Part shown: piece after piece, positions 1 to 7,511 of the stretch
Position numbering within the stretch: position 1 is the stretch's first letter
Layout: every line of letters starts with the position of its first letter
NCBI GenBank assembly: GCA_964595575.1
Contig: CAZQRA010000055.1
Span: 1 to 16,024, forward strand
Direction of reading: 5' to 3'
Length of the DNA stretch: 16,024 nucleotides
From: PALSA-612 sp964595575
Lineage (GTDB): Bacteria; Actinomycetota; Thermoleophilia; Gaiellales; Gaiellaceae
Notes under the pieces: model-generated
Database searches by the model: none
Told to the model about the DNA's origin: nothing
The model's input: the letters and a program-made list of their open reading frames with translations, nothing else
Translations under genes and position numbers: made by a program

Positions 1-1
1 G

Positions 2-562
2 GCGGCGGCCGAGAACATGCCCGACGGGGCCAGCTTCCGGCCCGGCGACATCCTCGTCGCCGCCAACGGCAAGACCATCGAGATCACCAACACCGATGCC
101 GAGGGGCGGCTCGTCCTTGCCGACGCCCTCGTCCACGCCCGCCGCCTGGGGGCCACCCACCTCCTCGACCTCGCCACCCTGACCGGGGCCATGGAGCGGG
201 CGCTGGGGGACCTGTACGCAGGCGTGCTCGGCAACGACCCGGCCTGGCGGGACGAGGTGGTCGCCGCCGGCGAGGCAAGCGGCGATCACGCCTGGCCCTT
301 CCCCCTCCACGCCCGCTACCGGCGCCTGATCGACTCCGACTTCGCCGACCTCAAGAACTCCAGCGCCCGCCCCCTCGGGGTACCGGTCTACGCCGCCGCC
401 TTCTTGGAGGAGTTCGCAGGGCCGGGGCCGTGGGCGCATGTGGACATGGCCGGGCCGGCCTTCCTGGCCTGGCCCCGCGGCGACTACCTCTCCCAGGTGG
501 GCGGGACGGGGTACGGGGTGCGGCTCATCGTGGAGCTGGCCACGCGCCTCTCCTCCCCATGA
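2..562 (+). CDS. pepA: Leucyl aminopeptidase (M17), C-terminal catalytic part, truncated by window edge
   Basis: Cytosolic di-metal aminopeptidase that removes N-terminal residues from peptides. Only the last ~186 residues are present; the reading frame is open to the left edge, so the gene starts upstream and the internal ATG at 17 is not its start. The M17 signature NTDAEGRL is intact at fragment residues 30-37, including the Asp and Glu that bind the metals and the Arg that activates the substrate. It is preceded by ENMP...RPGDI and followed by ATLTGAM, all in family order. The C-terminal GTGYGVR stretch is also typical, so the 3' end looks complete. The TGA stop overlaps the next gene's ATG (ATGA at 559-562), which suggests co-translation with the acyl-CoA dehydrogenase. 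No biochemical link between the two is evident; shared transcription is inferred from the overlap. Confidence 0.95.
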   Translation, partial: AAAENMPDGASFRPGDILVAANGKTIEITNTDAEGRLVLADALVHARRLGATHLLDLATLTGAMERALGDLYAGVLGNDPAWRDEVVAAGEASGDHAWPFPLHARYRRLIDSDFADLKNSSARPLGVPVYAAAFLEEFAGPGPWAHVDMAGPAFLAWPRGDYLSQVGGTGYGVRLIVELATRLSSP

Positions 563-1719
563 ACTTCGACCTCGCCCCCGAGCACGAGCTCATCCGCCGC
601 ACCGTGCGGGAGCTGGCGGAGGAGCGAATCGCTCCCGTCGCCGCCCAGCTCGACCGGGAGGAGCGCTTCCCCTACGACATCGTGGCCGAGCTGGCAGAGC
701 TCGGCCTCATGGGCATCCCCATCCCGGCCGAGTGGGGAGGAGGAGGCGGCGACACCCTCTCCTACGCCATCGCGGTGGAGGAGCTGGCCCGGGTCGACTC
801 CTCGGTGGCGATCACGGTGGCCGCGCACACCTCCCTGGGCACGATGCCCATCCTCCTCTTCGGGAGCGAGGAGCAGAAGCGGCGGTGGCTCCCCGACCTG
901 GCCAGCGGGAGGCGCCTGGCCGCCTTCGGGCTCACCGAGCCGCAGGCAGGCTCGGACGCAGGGGCGACCCGGACGCGGGCCGAGCTCAGGGACGGGCACT
1001 GGGTGATCAACGGGTCGAAGACGTTCATCACCAACGCCGGCACCGACATCACCGCCCTCGTCACCATCACCGCCCTCACCGGGGAGGGCGAGATCTCCAA
1101 CATCGTGGTCGAGAACGGGACGCCCGGCTACCACATCTCCCAGCCCATGCGCAAGATGGGCTGGCGGGCGTCGGACACGCGGGAGCTTGCCTTTCGGGAC
1201 TGCGCCGTGCCTGAGCAGAACCTGCTGGGACAAAGGGGACGGGGCCTGGCCCAGTTCCTGGAGGTGCTGGACGGGGGGCGTATCGCCATCGCCGCCATGG
1301 GGGTGGGCCTGGCCCAGGGGGCCTACGAGCTCGGCCGCCGCTACGCCCAGGAGCGCCGCCAGTTCGGCCGCCCCATCGCTTCCTTCCAGGCGATCCAGTT
1401 CAAGCTGGTCGATATGGCTGTGGAGATCGAGGCGGGAAGGCTCCTCACCTACAAGGCCGCCTGGCTCAAGGACCAGGGCCGCCCCTTCGGCATGGCAGCG
1501 GCGGCTGCCAAGCTCTTCACCGGCGAGCTCGCGCACCGGGTCTGCAACCACGCCCTCCAGATGCACGGCGGGTACGGCTTCATGGAGGACTCCCCCATCG
1601 CCCGCTTCTACCGCGACCAGAAGGTGCTGGAGATCGGCGAGGGCACGAACGAGGTCCAGCGCATGGTCATCGCCCGCCACCTGGGCCTGCCCCAGGCAGA
1701 GAGCCGAGACGCCTGCTAG
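559..1719 (+). CDS. Acyl-CoA dehydrogenase (short/branched-chain type)
   Basis: FAD-dependent alpha,beta-dehydrogenation of an acyl-CoA thioester, passing electrons to electron-transferring flavoprotein. The product is 386 residues, the usual family length. The ATG at 559 overlaps the pepA stop; an in-frame start at 430 would add 43 residues lying wholly inside pepA and was rejected. Visible features are the N-terminal helical domain, the FAD/substrate segment FGLTEPQAGSDAGATRT, the ERRQFGRPI helix, the QMHGGYGFMED stretch, and EIGEGTNEVQ near the C-terminus, whose first Glu of EGT (about residue 361) sits where SCAD-type enzymes carry the catalytic base. Substrate chain length cannot be read from sequence; short-chain or methyl-branched acyl-CoA is most likely. 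meaB in the same window would fit branched-chain or propionate catabolism, but it lies in a separate opposite-strand operon, so that link is weak. Confidence 0.93.
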   Translation: MNFDLAPEHELIRRTVRELAEERIAPVAAQLDREERFPYDIVAELAELGLMGIPIPAEWGGGGGDTLSYAIAVEELARVDSSVAITVAAHTSLGTMPILLFGSEEQKRRWLPDLASGRRLAAFGLTEPQAGSDAGATRTRAELRDGHWVINGSKTFITNAGTDITALVTITALTGEGEISNIVVENGTPGYHISQPMRKMGWRASDTRELAFRDCAVPEQNLLGQRGRGLAQFLEVLDGGRIAIAAMGVGLAQGAYELGRRYAQERRQFGRPIASFQAIQFKLVDMAVEIEAGRLLTYKAAWLKDQGRPFGMAAAAAKLFTGELAHRVCNHALQMHGGYGFMEDSPIARFYRDQKVLEIGEGTNEVQRMVIARHLGLPQAESRDAC

Positions 1720-1722
1720 CCT
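1717..1722 (+). promoter_or_regulatory. Candidate leaderless -10 box (TAGCCT) for the MBL-rhodanese gene
   Basis: TAGCCT fits the TANNNT -10 pattern and lies exactly 6 nt before the GTG at 1729, which places the transcription start on the start codon. Its first three bases are the TAG stop of the acyl-CoA dehydrogenase. No good Shine-Dalgarno sequence is available in the 9-nt gap between the two genes, consistent with a leaderless mRNA. No clear -35 element is seen. Confidence 0.45.
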
Positions 1723-1728
1723 CGGCGG

Positions 1729-3066
1729 GTGCTCTTCCGCCAGTTCCTCGACGACGACCTCGGCTGCGCCTCCTACCTCGTCGGCTGCGAGCGGGCAGGG
1801 GAGGCGGTCGTCGTCGATCCTGCCTACGCCATCGAGCCCTACCTCGAGGAGGCTGAGCGCCGCGGCGTGCGCATCGTGCGCACGATCGAGACCCACAACC
1901 ACGCCGACCACGTCTCCGGGCACGGACGCCTCGCCCTCGAGTACGGGGTCCCGGTGAGCGTCCACCCCTTGTGCCGGCCCCGGTTTCCCTTCCAGCCCCT
2001 CCACGACGGCCAGGAGATCGTGGTGGGAAGCGTCCTCCTGCGCGTCCTCCACACCCCCGGTCACCGTCCCGAGCACTGCGCTCTCGCCGTCTGCGACCGC
2101 ACCCGCGCCGAGGAGCCCTGGCTCGTCCTCACCGGCGACTCCCTGTTCGTAGGGGACGTGGCCCGTCCCGACCTGGCGGTCGAGGCCCGGGAAGGAGCGG
2201 AGGGCCTCTTCGCCAGCCTCCGCCGCCTCCTCGAGCTGGCAGACGGCGTCGAGGTCTACCCGGGGCACGTGGCCGGCTCCCTGTGCGGCCGCGGCATGAG
2301 CTCCAAGGCCTCCTCCACCATCGGCTTCGAGCGACGGTTCAACCCTCTTCTCGCCCTGGCGACCGTGCAGGAGTTCGTGGCCCAGACGGCCGCGGTGACG
2401 ACGCCCCGGCCGCCCAACATGGAGCGCATCGTGGAGCTCAACCGCGGCCCCTTCCTGGGTCGGCCGCCGCGGCTCTCCCCCCTCCGCGAGCTCCCCGACG
2501 CGGTTATCCTCGACGTCCGCCCCGCCTCGTCCTTCTTGGCCGGCCACGTCCGGGGAGCGCTGAGCGTGCCCGTGACGGGGACGAGCTTCGCCACCAAGGC
2601 CGGCTTCGTCCTGCCCCCCGATCGGCCGGTGGCGCTGCACGCCTCCTCTCCCGAGGAGGCCGAGCGGGCGGCCCGCGGGCTCCGCTCGGTCGGCTTCCTC
2701 GACCTGGTCGGCTACCTCGTCGACCCGGAGACCGAGGAGGCGACGGCGCCGGTGGCGCTCGACGAGCTGCCCCGTCTCCTCGAGGAGGGAGCCCTCGTTC
2801 TCGACGTGCGCGAGCCCGAGGAGTACGGGCGAGGATCGATCCCTGGGAGCCGCAACCTCCCCTACCGGCTGCTGGCCTCGCTCGCGGACGAGCTTCCCCG
2901 CGACCGACCCATCGTCACCGTGTGCGAGAGCGGGGCCCGGGCAGTGGTGGGGGCGAGCGTGCTCGCCGCCCACGGTCTCTCCGCCCGGCCCGTGGCCGAG
3001 GGAGGCATCCCCGACTGGAGGGAGCGGCAGGACGCAGGCAGGGAGCTCGCTCCCTCGGCCCCCTGA
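1729..3066 (+). CDS. Metallo-beta-lactamase fold / tandem rhodanese fusion, CstB-like persulfide dioxygenase-sulfurtransferase
   Basis: Probable cytosolic enzyme of sulfide/persulfide detoxification: a non-haem iron persulfide dioxygenase domain joined to a sulfurtransferase. GTG start, 445 residues. Residues ~1-240 are the MBL fold, with HNHADH at 56-61, His112 in HTPGH, Asp137 in TGDSLF and His180. Cys186 in the SLCGRGMS segment follows, at a position matching the extra reactive Cys described for CstB. Residues ~250-330 are a first rhodanese-like domain whose active loop (HASSPEE, 304-310) has no cysteine, so it is presumably structural. Residues ~345-435 are a second rhodanese with the canonical loop Cys399-ESGAR. 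The order MBL, dead rhodanese, live rhodanese is that of CstB. A glyoxalase II-like hydrolase is possible but less likely given the rhodanese fusion. The gene sits 9 nt after the dehydrogenase and ends at a hairpin plus T-run. Confidence 0.88.
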   Translation: MLFRQFLDDDLGCASYLVGCERAGEAVVVDPAYAIEPYLEEAERRGVRIVRTIETHNHADHVSGHGRLALEYGVPVSVHPLCRPRFPFQPLHDGQEIVVGSVLLRVLHTPGHRPEHCALAVCDRTRAEEPWLVLTGDSLFVGDVARPDLAVEAREGAEGLFASLRRLLELADGVEVYPGHVAGSLCGRGMSSKASSTIGFERRFNPLLALATVQEFVAQTAAVTTPRPPNMERIVELNRGPFLGRPPRLSPLRELPDAVILDVRPASSFLAGHVRGALSVPVTGTSFATKAGFVLPPDRPVALHASSPEEAERAARGLRSVGFLDLVGYLVDPETEEATAPVALDELPRLLEEGALVLDVREPEEYGRGSIPGSRNLPYRLLASLADELPRDRPIVTVCESGARAVVGASVLAAHGLSARPVAEGGIPDWRERQDAGRELAPSAP

Positions 3067-3077
3067 GGACGCGCTCG

Positions 3078-3106
3078 TCGGCCGGGAAGGAGGCCGAAGC
3101 CCTTTT
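3078..3106 (+). terminator. Candidate intrinsic terminator after the MBL-rhodanese gene
   Basis: A 6-bp perfect stem TCGGCC/GGCCGA (3078-3083 with 3092-3097) encloses an 8-nt loop and is followed five bases later by TTTT. It starts 11 nt after the stop codon, between convergent genes. The stem is short and the T-run brief, so it is a modest candidate. Confidence 0.45.
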
Positions 3107-3152
3107 CGCTCCGCGGCGCCCGACGGGCTCCTAGAGACGAGCAGGATGGAGC

Positions 3153-4136
3153 TCAGCGGGGACGATCGCCGTCGTCGAGCTTGAGCACCCGAGCGAGGAT
3201 CTCCCCCACCGCCGTGAGGGGGTCGAGCGTCCGGCTCCGTACCTGATCGAGCAGCCGCAGGAGCTCGGGATCGCTGCGGGCGGCCTCCTCCAGACGCGAC
3301 TTGGCCCGCTCCACGGCCAGGTTGAGCACCTCGGTCGTGAGGTGCTCCCCCCGCCGACGGTCGAGCAGGCCCTCCCGCTCCAGGAAGGCCCGGTGCTCCT
3401 CCACCGTCTGCCACAGCTCGGCTACTCCCTGGCCGCGCTCGGCCTCGGTGAGGAGGACAGGGGGCGTCCAGGCCCGATCCCCGTCGAGAGCGAGGACGGA
3501 GCGAAGCTCCCTAGCCATAGCAGCAGCCGCCGGGTGGTCCATCTTGTTGACCACGACGACATCCGGGATCTCCATGATCCCTGCCTTGAGGGCCTGAATA
3601 GAGTCTCCCGATCCCGGGATGAGCACCAGCACCACCGTGTCCGCCACCGCTGCCACCTCCACCTCGCTCTGGCCGGTGCCCACCGTCTCCACGAACACCA
3701 CCTCCTTCCCGGCCGCGTCCAAGAGGAGGAGGGCCTGGAGGGTGGCCTCGGCAAGGCCGCCCACGTGCCCTCGCGTCCCCATGGAGCGGATGAACACGCC
3801 GGGATCGAGGAAGTGGTGGGACAAGCGGATGCGATCTCCCAGGAGGGCCCCCTGGGAGAACGGGCTCGAGGGGTCGACGGCGATCACGCCCGCAGTCATC
3901 CCCCGCTCCCGGACCTGGCCGAGGAGCGCCCCGATCAGCGTCGACTTGCCTCCTCCCGGCGGGCCGGTGATGCCTACGGCGTAGGCCCTGCCCGTGTGGG
4001 GGTAGAGGTCGCGGACGATCTCCCGGGCGAGGGGATGGGCGCTCTCAGCGAGCGTGATGGCCCGCGCCAACGCCCGCCGGTCGCCGGCTCGCACTCCGGC
4101 CACCAGGGCAGCCCGCGTCCAGGCCCGCCGACCCAC
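3153..4136 (-). CDS. meaB: MeaB/ArgK-family G3E GTPase (methylmalonyl-CoA mutase chaperone)
   Basis: P-loop GTPase that guards and reloads adenosylcobalamin in methylmalonyl-CoA mutase or a related B12 mutase. From a GTG at 4136 it is 327 residues, normal for the family. This start lies 2 nt past the MFS stop; the frame is open further upstream but only as an antisense-type shadow of the MFS gene. Motifs: Walker A GPPGGGKST (58-66), AVDPSSPFSQGALLGDRIR (87-104), ETVGTGQSEVE (150-160, diagnostic of MeaB/ArgK), and NKMD (197-200) for guanine recognition. An older name for the family, ArgK (arginine/ornithine transport kinase), should not be taken as a function. No mutase gene is in the window, so its partner must be encoded elsewhere. 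It is last in the hisC-MFS-meaB operon. Confidence 0.93.
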   Translation of the reverse strand: MGRRAWTRAALVAGVRAGDRRALARAITLAESAHPLAREIVRDLYPHTGRAYAVGITGPPGGGKSTLIGALLGQVRERGMTAGVIAVDPSSPFSQGALLGDRIRLSHHFLDPGVFIRSMGTRGHVGGLAEATLQALLLLDAAGKEVVFVETVGTGQSEVEVAAVADTVVLVLIPGSGDSIQALKAGIMEIPDVVVVNKMDHPAAAAMARELRSVLALDGDRAWTPPVLLTEAERGQGVAELWQTVEEHRAFLEREGLLDRRRGEHLTTEVLNLAVERAKSRLEEAARSDPELLRLLDQVRSRTLDPLTAVGEILARVLKLDDGDRPR

Positions 4137-4138
4137 GC

Positions 4139-5389
4139 TCAGCCGACTGCCGAGGCCGCGGGCGCTTGCTCGGCGAGGTCGGGCACCCGGCTCGTCATGG
4201 CCCGAGCGACGATCGCCGCGACCACGGTCAGCGCCCCTGCCCCCGCGTAGACCCAGCGCGCTCCCACGGCGTCGGTGAGGGGACCGCCGGCCACCATGCC
4301 CATCCCCATAGCTGCGAAGGTGGCGCTCATGAGCACCGTGAAGGCTCTGCCCCGCAGGTGGTCGGGGGCGCCCCGCTGGACGAGGAGCGAGTTGTACACG
4401 ACCGCGGCCCCGTTCCCGGCTCCGCCGGCGGCCACGAACACGAGGGCCACCCACACGGTGGGAGAGACGCTGGCCGCGAGCGCTCCCCCTGCCATGAGGG
4501 CGACCGCCCCTGCGTACACCGTCCGCAGGCCTCGGCGCTCCAGCCAGCCGGCGGCGAGCAGGCTCCCCAGGGCCTGGCCGACCCCGGTAGCCGTCCACAG
4601 GAGCCCGAAGCCGAGGTCGCCGGCGTTGAACGAGACCTTGGCCAGCGCCACCTCGGCCACGTTGGTCGCCCCCGCTGCCAGCATCACGAGGTTCCAGACC
4701 ACGAGCACGGTGAGGAGGGCGCGGGATCGAGCCACCGCCCAAAGCCCCTCCTGGAGGTCGCGCCAGTGGCCGCGGCTGGGGCTCCGCCCGGCCTGGAGCC
4801 GGGAGGACGGTATCCGGGCGAGGAGGGCGGCCGACCACAGGAACGTGGCCGCGTTCGCCCAGTAGGCTGGGTCGGGGCCGGCCGCCTCGGCCACCACGCC
4901 CCCGGCCAGGGTCCCGGCCATGATGGTCAGGTACTCGGCCGCCCGCAGCAGGGAGTTGGCCTGGGCCAGATCCTGCTCAGACACCGTGTTAGGGAGGCCG
5001 GCGTAGGAGGCTGGGCGAAAGAGGCCGGTGGCGATCCCGGCCACCGCCGCCAGTGCCACGATCTGGCCGGCCGAGTCGGCGAAGGGCAGGGCCACGAACA
5101 CGATGGCCCGGGCGAGATCGGCGCCGATCATGAGCCCCCGCCGAGACAGGCGGTCGACCAGCGGGCCGAGGAAGAGGCCGATCGCCACCGCCGGCAGGAA
5201 GTCGGCTAGGAGGAGGGCGCTCACCCACCTCGCCGAGCCGGTGCGATCGAAGACATCGACGGTGAGGGCGATCACGGCCATCCAGGTGCCGACCCCGGAG
5301 GCGAGGGTGGCCAGGAAGAGCAGGCGGAAGCTCGGCCACTGCTGCAGCACGCGGCGCTGCTCGGCGAGGGCTGGCGGAGGCGCCCTCAC
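4139..5389 (-). CDS. MFS transporter (MFS_3/EntS-like exporter)
   Basis: Inner-membrane secondary transporter of the major facilitator superfamily, 416 residues with about 12 hydrophobic segments. The loop 2-3 signature motif A is visible as GPLVDRLSRR (75-84), and the central cytoplasmic loop (roughly residues 190-215) is basic. The N-terminal WPSFRLLFLATLASGVGTWM and the PxSYAGLPNTVSEQDLAQANSL stretch resemble the EntS-like drug/siderophore exporter branch, but the substrate cannot be predicted. The GTG at 5389 follows the hisC stop by one base (TGAGGTG), and the stop is 2 nt from the meaB GTG, so translation is probably coupled on both sides. Its biochemical link to hisC or meaB is not evident. 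Confidence 0.88.
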   Translation of the reverse strand: MRAPPPALAEQRRVLQQWPSFRLLFLATLASGVGTWMAVIALTVDVFDRTGSARWVSALLLADFLPAVAIGLFLGPLVDRLSRRGLMIGADLARAIVFVALPFADSAGQIVALAAVAGIATGLFRPASYAGLPNTVSEQDLAQANSLLRAAEYLTIMAGTLAGGVVAEAAGPDPAYWANAATFLWSAALLARIPSSRLQAGRSPSRGHWRDLQEGLWAVARSRALLTVLVVWNLVMLAAGATNVAEVALAKVSFNAGDLGFGLLWTATGVGQALGSLLAAGWLERRGLRTVYAGAVALMAGGALAASVSPTVWVALVFVAAGGAGNGAAVVYNSLLVQRGAPDHLRGRAFTVLMSATFAAMGMGMVAGGPLTDAVGARWVYAGAGALTVVAAIVARAMTSRVPDLAEQAPAASAVG

Positions 5390-5390
5390 C

Positions 5391-6512
5391 TCAGGCGGGC
5401 GAGGGGCTGCGCACGCGCGCCAGCGCCCCCGCCAAGACGGCGTGGTCGTCGGGAGTGCCTACGGTGACCCGTATCCCGGTGGGGGCCCCGAAGGCGTGGA
5501 GGGGGCGCACGATCACCCCCTCGCGCAACAGGCGGTCGAAGAGAAGCCGGGCGTCCTGCCCGAGATCGACGTAGAGGAAGTTGGCCACCGCCGGCTGGAC
5601 CGGCGCCAGCCCCGCCTCCTCGAGGAGGCGGGCGAGCTCCTTCCGGCCCTCCCTGTTCAGCCGCCGGCGGCGCTCGACCTCGGAGGGATCGCCCAAGCTG
5701 GCCAGGGCTGCCTCCTGGGCGAGAGTGTCCAGGTCGAAGGCCCGCCGCGTCCGGGCCAGGGCCGCCACCACCGTCGGGGGCCCCACCCCGTAGCCTACGC
5801 GCAGGCCGGCCAGCCCGTAGATCTTGGAGAAGGTCCGCAGCACCAGCACCCTTCGCCCCTGCTTCACGTACTCCTCGATCGCGTCCGGGTAGCGCGGATC
5901 CTCGACGTACTCGTAGTAGGCTTGGTCGATCACCGTGAGGACGTGCTCGGGCACCCGCTGGAAGTAGGCATCGAGCTCGGCTCGGGTGGTCATCGTCCCG
6001 GTGGGGTTGTTGGGGTTGCAGACGTACACCAGCTTCGTGCGCGGCCCCACCGCCTCCAGCATCGCCTCCAGGTCGTAGCAGTGGTCGCGCAGGGGCACGA
6101 GGCGGGGGACGGCCCCCATCTTGCGGGCGTAGGTGGGGTAGCTGGTGAAGGAGGGCCAGCCGCAGACGACCTCGTCCCCCGGCTCGAGGAACGCCTGGGA
6201 GAGGCAGTCGACGAGGCCGTCCGCCCCTGCCCCCGGGGCGACCTCCTCAAGGGCTACCCCGTGCCGCTCGGCCAGGGCGGCGCGCAGGCGGTAGGCCCCA
6301 GCGTCGGGGTAGCGGTTGAGCTCGGCGAGAGCCCGCGTCATCGCCTCCCGGGCAGCGGGGAAGGGCCCGTAGGGTCCCTCGTTGGAGGCGAGCTTGACCA
6401 CCCTCTCGATCCCGAGCTCCCGGCGCAGCTCCTCGACGGGCTTCCCCGGCTCGTAGGGGACGAGACCGCGCACTGCCGTCCGGACGAGCTCCTCCAAGCG
6501 GGTCGGGGGCAC
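5391..6512 (-). CDS. hisC: Histidinol-phosphate aminotransferase (or aromatic aminotransferase)
   Basis: PLP-dependent fold-type I aminotransferase of histidine biosynthesis, converting imidazole-acetol phosphate and glutamate to histidinol phosphate. 373 residues from a GTG start. Key positions: SNE (43-45), YPD near 68-70, CNPNNPTG (165-172), Asp196 and Tyr199 in DQAYYEY, the PLP lysine Lys230 in RTFSKIYGLAGLRVGYG, Arg238, and Arg348 in GIRVTVG, which should bind the substrate carboxylate. HisC and phenylalanine/tyrosine aminotransferases are hard to separate by motif, and this copy is not inside a his operon, so an aromatic role is a real alternative. It heads a three-gene operon with the MFS exporter and meaB, and its start sits 6 nt downstream of a TAGAGT box. 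Confidence 0.88.
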   Translation of the reverse strand: MPPTRLEELVRTAVRGLVPYEPGKPVEELRRELGIERVVKLASNEGPYGPFPAAREAMTRALAELNRYPDAGAYRLRAALAERHGVALEEVAPGAGADGLVDCLSQAFLEPGDEVVCGWPSFTSYPTYARKMGAVPRLVPLRDHCYDLEAMLEAVGPRTKLVYVCNPNNPTGTMTTRAELDAYFQRVPEHVLTVIDQAYYEYVEDPRYPDAIEEYVKQGRRVLVLRTFSKIYGLAGLRVGYGVGPPTVVAALARTRRAFDLDTLAQEAALASLGDPSEVERRRRLNREGRKELARLLEEAGLAPVQPAVANFLYVDLGQDARLLFDRLLREGVIVRPLHAFGAPTGIRVTVGTPDDHAVLAGALARVRSPSPA

Positions 6513-6518
6513 GACCAG

Positions 6519-6524
6519 ACTCTA
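6519..6524 (-). promoter_or_regulatory. Leaderless-type -10 box (TAGAGT) for hisC operon
   Basis: On the minus strand TAGAGT is followed by six bases (CTGGTC) and then the hisC GTG. This places the expected transcription start on the G of the start codon. The TANNNT pattern and spacing match the well-known actinobacterial leaderless arrangement. There is no Shine-Dalgarno sequence upstream of this GTG, which agrees with a leaderless mRNA. Confidence 0.55.
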
Positions 6525-6807
6525 CCGCCCGCCCCGGCCGCGTCCGCAGGAGCGGGGCGCCTCCGGCAGACCCCGGGCGCCGCCTTGGCCGGGGCCGGGG
6601 ACTACGCCTCGAGAGCCCCGTGCCGGGCGCGGGAGGCGGCGCTCGGGGCGCTCGCCACCGGTACGGCCTCGGAGGAGCCTTAGCCTATCTGGACAGACCC
6701 GCTGGGGCCTCCAGCCTCCTCCCCGCTTCGAGCATACCGCGTCCTTTCCCCCGAGTGGGCTACGGGACCGCGTCGACACCGCGACATCCACCCGAGCCCG
6801 CCGCTTT
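6525..6807. other. Intergenic region, no gene recognised
   Basis: About 280 bases lie between the GNAT gene and the hisC promoter. The hisC-distal half is extremely G/C-rich with many short self-complementary runs. The part next to the GNAT stop is somewhat less G/C-rich. I found no tRNA fold, no SRP or RNase P core, and no convincing ORF with a ribosome-binding site. It could hold an upstream promoter, a terminator for the GNAT gene, or a small RNA, but nothing specific can be supported. Confidence 0.5.
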
Positions 6808-7323
6808 CTACGGGACGTCGTAGGCCATGAGGATCGCATCCACGAGCTCGCTCCCCCGGCGGAAGTGGGCCTTGCGGTACCCCTCCTGGCGGAAGCCGAA
6901 GCTCTCGTACAGGGCGAGCGCCGGACGGTTGTGGGGAAAGACGTGCAGCTCGAGCTTCCTCACCCCGGTCTCTCGGGCCCACTCCACCGCCTGCTCGAGG
7001 AGCGCCCACCCGATACCCCGGCGACGGTAGCCGGAGGCGACCATCAGGCCCAGGTCGGCCACGTGGGCGCAGGCAGGGTGGGGATCCCGCGACACCGACA
7101 GCCTGCCCACGATCCCCGCCTCCGTCTCGGCCACGAACACGGCCGCTCCTGGGTAGCGGCGGAGAGCCTTCAAGTACCGGCGCTCCTCGGCCACCGACCG
7201 CCAGCTTCCCTCCGAGGCCAGCCACCCTTCCGGCTCCGCCGCCACCGCTTGGGCCAGGGCGACCAGGGCGGCTGCGTCCCTGGGGGTCGCCCGGCGGACG
7301 CGGAACTGCAGCTTCTCCCCCAT
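6808..7323 (-). CDS. GNAT-family N-acetyltransferase
   Basis: Acetyl-CoA-dependent acetyltransferase of unknown acceptor (protein N-terminus, amino sugar, polyamine or drug). 171 residues from an ATG. The GNAT core is clear. Motif A is LGLMVASGYRRRGIGWALLE, with the R-R-x-G-x-G pyrophosphate loop. It is followed by LELHVFPHNRPALALYESFGF (motif B, including the N-x-x-A-x-x-L-Y-x-x-x-G-F pattern), then EGYRKAHF. It resembles RimI/RimJ-like and YkwB-like proteins but lacks anything that fixes the substrate. It lies 188 bp downstream of ftsZ and 295 bp upstream of hisC on the same strand, so it may be its own unit. No clear Shine-Dalgarno or leaderless box precedes the ATG. Confidence 0.85.
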   Translation of the reverse strand: MGEKLQFRVRRATPRDAAALVALAQAVAAEPEGWLASEGSWRSVAEERRYLKALRRYPGAAVFVAETEAGIVGRLSVSRDPHPACAHVADLGLMVASGYRRRGIGWALLEQAVEWARETGVRKLELHVFPHNRPALALYESFGFRQEGYRKAHFRRGSELVDAILMAYDVP

Positions 7324-7511
7324 CTCAGGCTCGACTGGCGACGGCGACCGCGCGCGCGAACGAGCTCCCGTCCCGGCCGGGCCCCATCCCCGCGCTCCGG
7401 CGGGCCCAGCCAGGAAGGAAAGAGGGCGTGGGGAGCGTCACCTTGACGATGGTACGGGCCCGCTGCCGCCCCTTGCCGGGAGCCCATACAGGGCGCCCGA
7501 CGCTGGGCGGC

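Noticed and set aside
484..3414. A 976-codon open frame on the minus strand
   Set aside because: It runs antisense to the acyl-CoA dehydrogenase and MBL-rhodanese genes, has Gly/Arg/Glu/Ala-biased low-complexity composition, and resembles no family. Long antisense frames are expected at this GC content.
5028..6683. A 551-codon plus-strand frame opposite hisC and the MFS gene
   Set aside because: The opposite strand encodes two clear families; this frame is a GC-driven shadow.
6525..6807. A tRNA or small structured RNA in the GNAT-hisC gap
   Set aside because: A TTCGA stretch near 6730 recalls a T-loop, but no cloverleaf arms or anticodon stem could be paired around it.
7436..7448. Hairpin CGTCA-CCT-TGACG downstream of ftsZ as a terminator
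   Set aside because: The 5-bp stem has no T-run and is too weak to call.
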